Of a stretch of DNA of 15,410 nucleotides, positions 14,784 through 15,410 are shown piece by piece. This DNA comes from Anaerolineales bacterium. GTDB taxonomy: Bacteria > Chloroflexota > Anaerolineae > 4572-78 > J111. The position numbers and the translations under genes were made by a program. The stretch is taken from NCBI GenBank assembly GCA_020634855.1, contig JACKAU010000033.1, positions 1 through 15,410 of the forward strand. The letters are read 5' to 3'. The notes under the pieces were generated by a model that saw only the letters and a list, made by a program, of their open reading frames with translations, ran no database searches and had not been told where the DNA came from. The first letter of the stretch is position 1. Each line of letters starts with the position of its first letter.

Positions 14784-15410
14784 ATGTCGATACGAATTCA
14801 CATCATCAAAACCTGGCTGAGCAACGCTTTTCTCATCGAGACGGATGCCGGGCTGATTTTGGTCGATACCGGTCCGCCCCGCAGCGAAGGTAAAATTTTG
14901 GCGCGGCTGCAAGCGCTGGGCCGCGACGATTTGCGCCTCATCTTTCTAACCCACGCCCATTACGATCACTTTGGCAGTGCCGCCGCGTTGAAACAACGCA
15001 CCGGCGCGCCCATCGCCATCAATCGCGTTGATGCCGATGCCTTGGCTCGCGGCGAAACCTCTCTCGGCTCTGTTCGAGGTTCAGCCTGGATTGCCAAAAT
15101 CGGCCTCCCGCTCATGGATCTGATCATGCCGGTCATCCCCATTCCGGCCGATCTCTTGCTCGACGACGGCGACCGGCTCGATGACTACGGCCTTGACGCC
15201 CAAATGATCCACACCCCCGGCCATACCCTGGGCTCGAGCACCCTCCTAGTCGAAAACCGGCTGGCCTTTGTGGGCGATCTGATCTCGATGCTCGGCGGGC
15301 CGCACGCCCAACGCCGCTTTGCCGTCGATTGGAAACAACAAGCTAAAAGCCTACGCCGTCTGCAGCAGCTTGAACCGGCAGAGGTCTATTGCGGCCACGG
15401 CCCTCAACCT
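14784..15410 (+). CDS. MBL-fold metallo-hydrolase, 3' end cut by the window
   Basis: A soluble hydrolase read for 209 residues without a stop before the window ends. The zinc site is complete: THAHYDH (56-62: His57, His59, Asp61, His62), His147 in TPGHTLGS, Asp165 in FVGDLIS, and His205 in CGHGPQP. The order fits the glyoxalase II/lactonase-like branch of the metallo-beta-lactamase superfamily, with an insertion near 95-125 between the second and third motifs. The protein is near its normal end, so only a short C-terminus is missing. ATG 14784 lies six bases after the stop of the Vps62-like gene and has no good ribosome binding site, suggesting coupling. Confidence 0.9.
   Translation, partial: MSIRIHIIKTWLSNAFLIETDAGLILVDTGPPRSEGKILARLQALGRDDLRLIFLTHAHYDHFGSAAALKQRTGAPIAINRVDADALARGETSLGSVRGSAWIAKIGLPLMDLIMPVIPIPADLLLDDGDRLDDYGLDAQMIHTPGHTLGSSTLLVENRLAFVGDLISMLGGPHAQRRFAVDWKQQAKSLRRLQQLEPAEVYCGHGPQP

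Overview
The window looks like ordinary bacterial chromosome of moderate GC content with no phage, plasmid, CRISPR or insertion-sequence hallmark. All 13 genes I can support lie on the plus strand and most are closely spaced. The taxon is not fixed by any marker gene. The mixture of families (rhomboid, AI-2E-type permease, YihY, PF04020 holin-like, ABC1/UbiB kinase, PRC/DUF1269, Vps62-like) and the intergenic palindromes make me lean towards Chloroflexota (Anaerolineae-like), with a cyanobacterial-like flavour in the 923-residue protein. This is inference only.

Layout. Positions 1-734 hold no gene I can defend, but contain several strong inverted repeats and a candidate promoter. From 735 to 6193 come a rhomboid protease, a polytopic membrane protein (perhaps Yip1-like), a 923-residue membrane-anchored protein with a serine-hydrolase head and a second possible His/Cys head, and a membrane-anchored alpha/beta hydrolase. 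Positions 6198-6312 carry a compact element made of three GGACAA/TTGTCC hairpins enclosed in an 11-bp terminal inverted repeat. Next is a small DUF5684-like membrane protein broken by a one-base frameshift (6331-6752). A tightly packed run of four genes follows (6795-11267): AI-2E family permease, YihY/BrkB family protein, PF04020 holin-like protein and ABC1/UbiB kinase-like protein. Then come a PRC-barrel/DUF1269 fusion (11302-12408), a purine/pyrimidine-skewed repeat, and a final group (12532 onward): a small membrane protein, a Vps62-like domain/coiled-coil/membrane fusion, and a metallo-beta-lactamase fold hydrolase cut by the window end.

How the genes may work together. Twelve of the thirteen products are predicted to be membrane-embedded, membrane-anchored or (PRC/DUF1269) membrane-associated; only the last is clearly soluble. 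Four are predicted hydrolases or proteases and one is a kinase-like protein. A shared role in envelope or lipid maintenance is a reasonable guess, but nothing in the sequence proves it. The best candidates for something undescribed are the two-headed 923-residue protein, the Vps62-like/coiled-coil/membrane fusion, the triple-hairpin repeat and the in-frame stop/TTG junction between the AI-2E and YihY genes.
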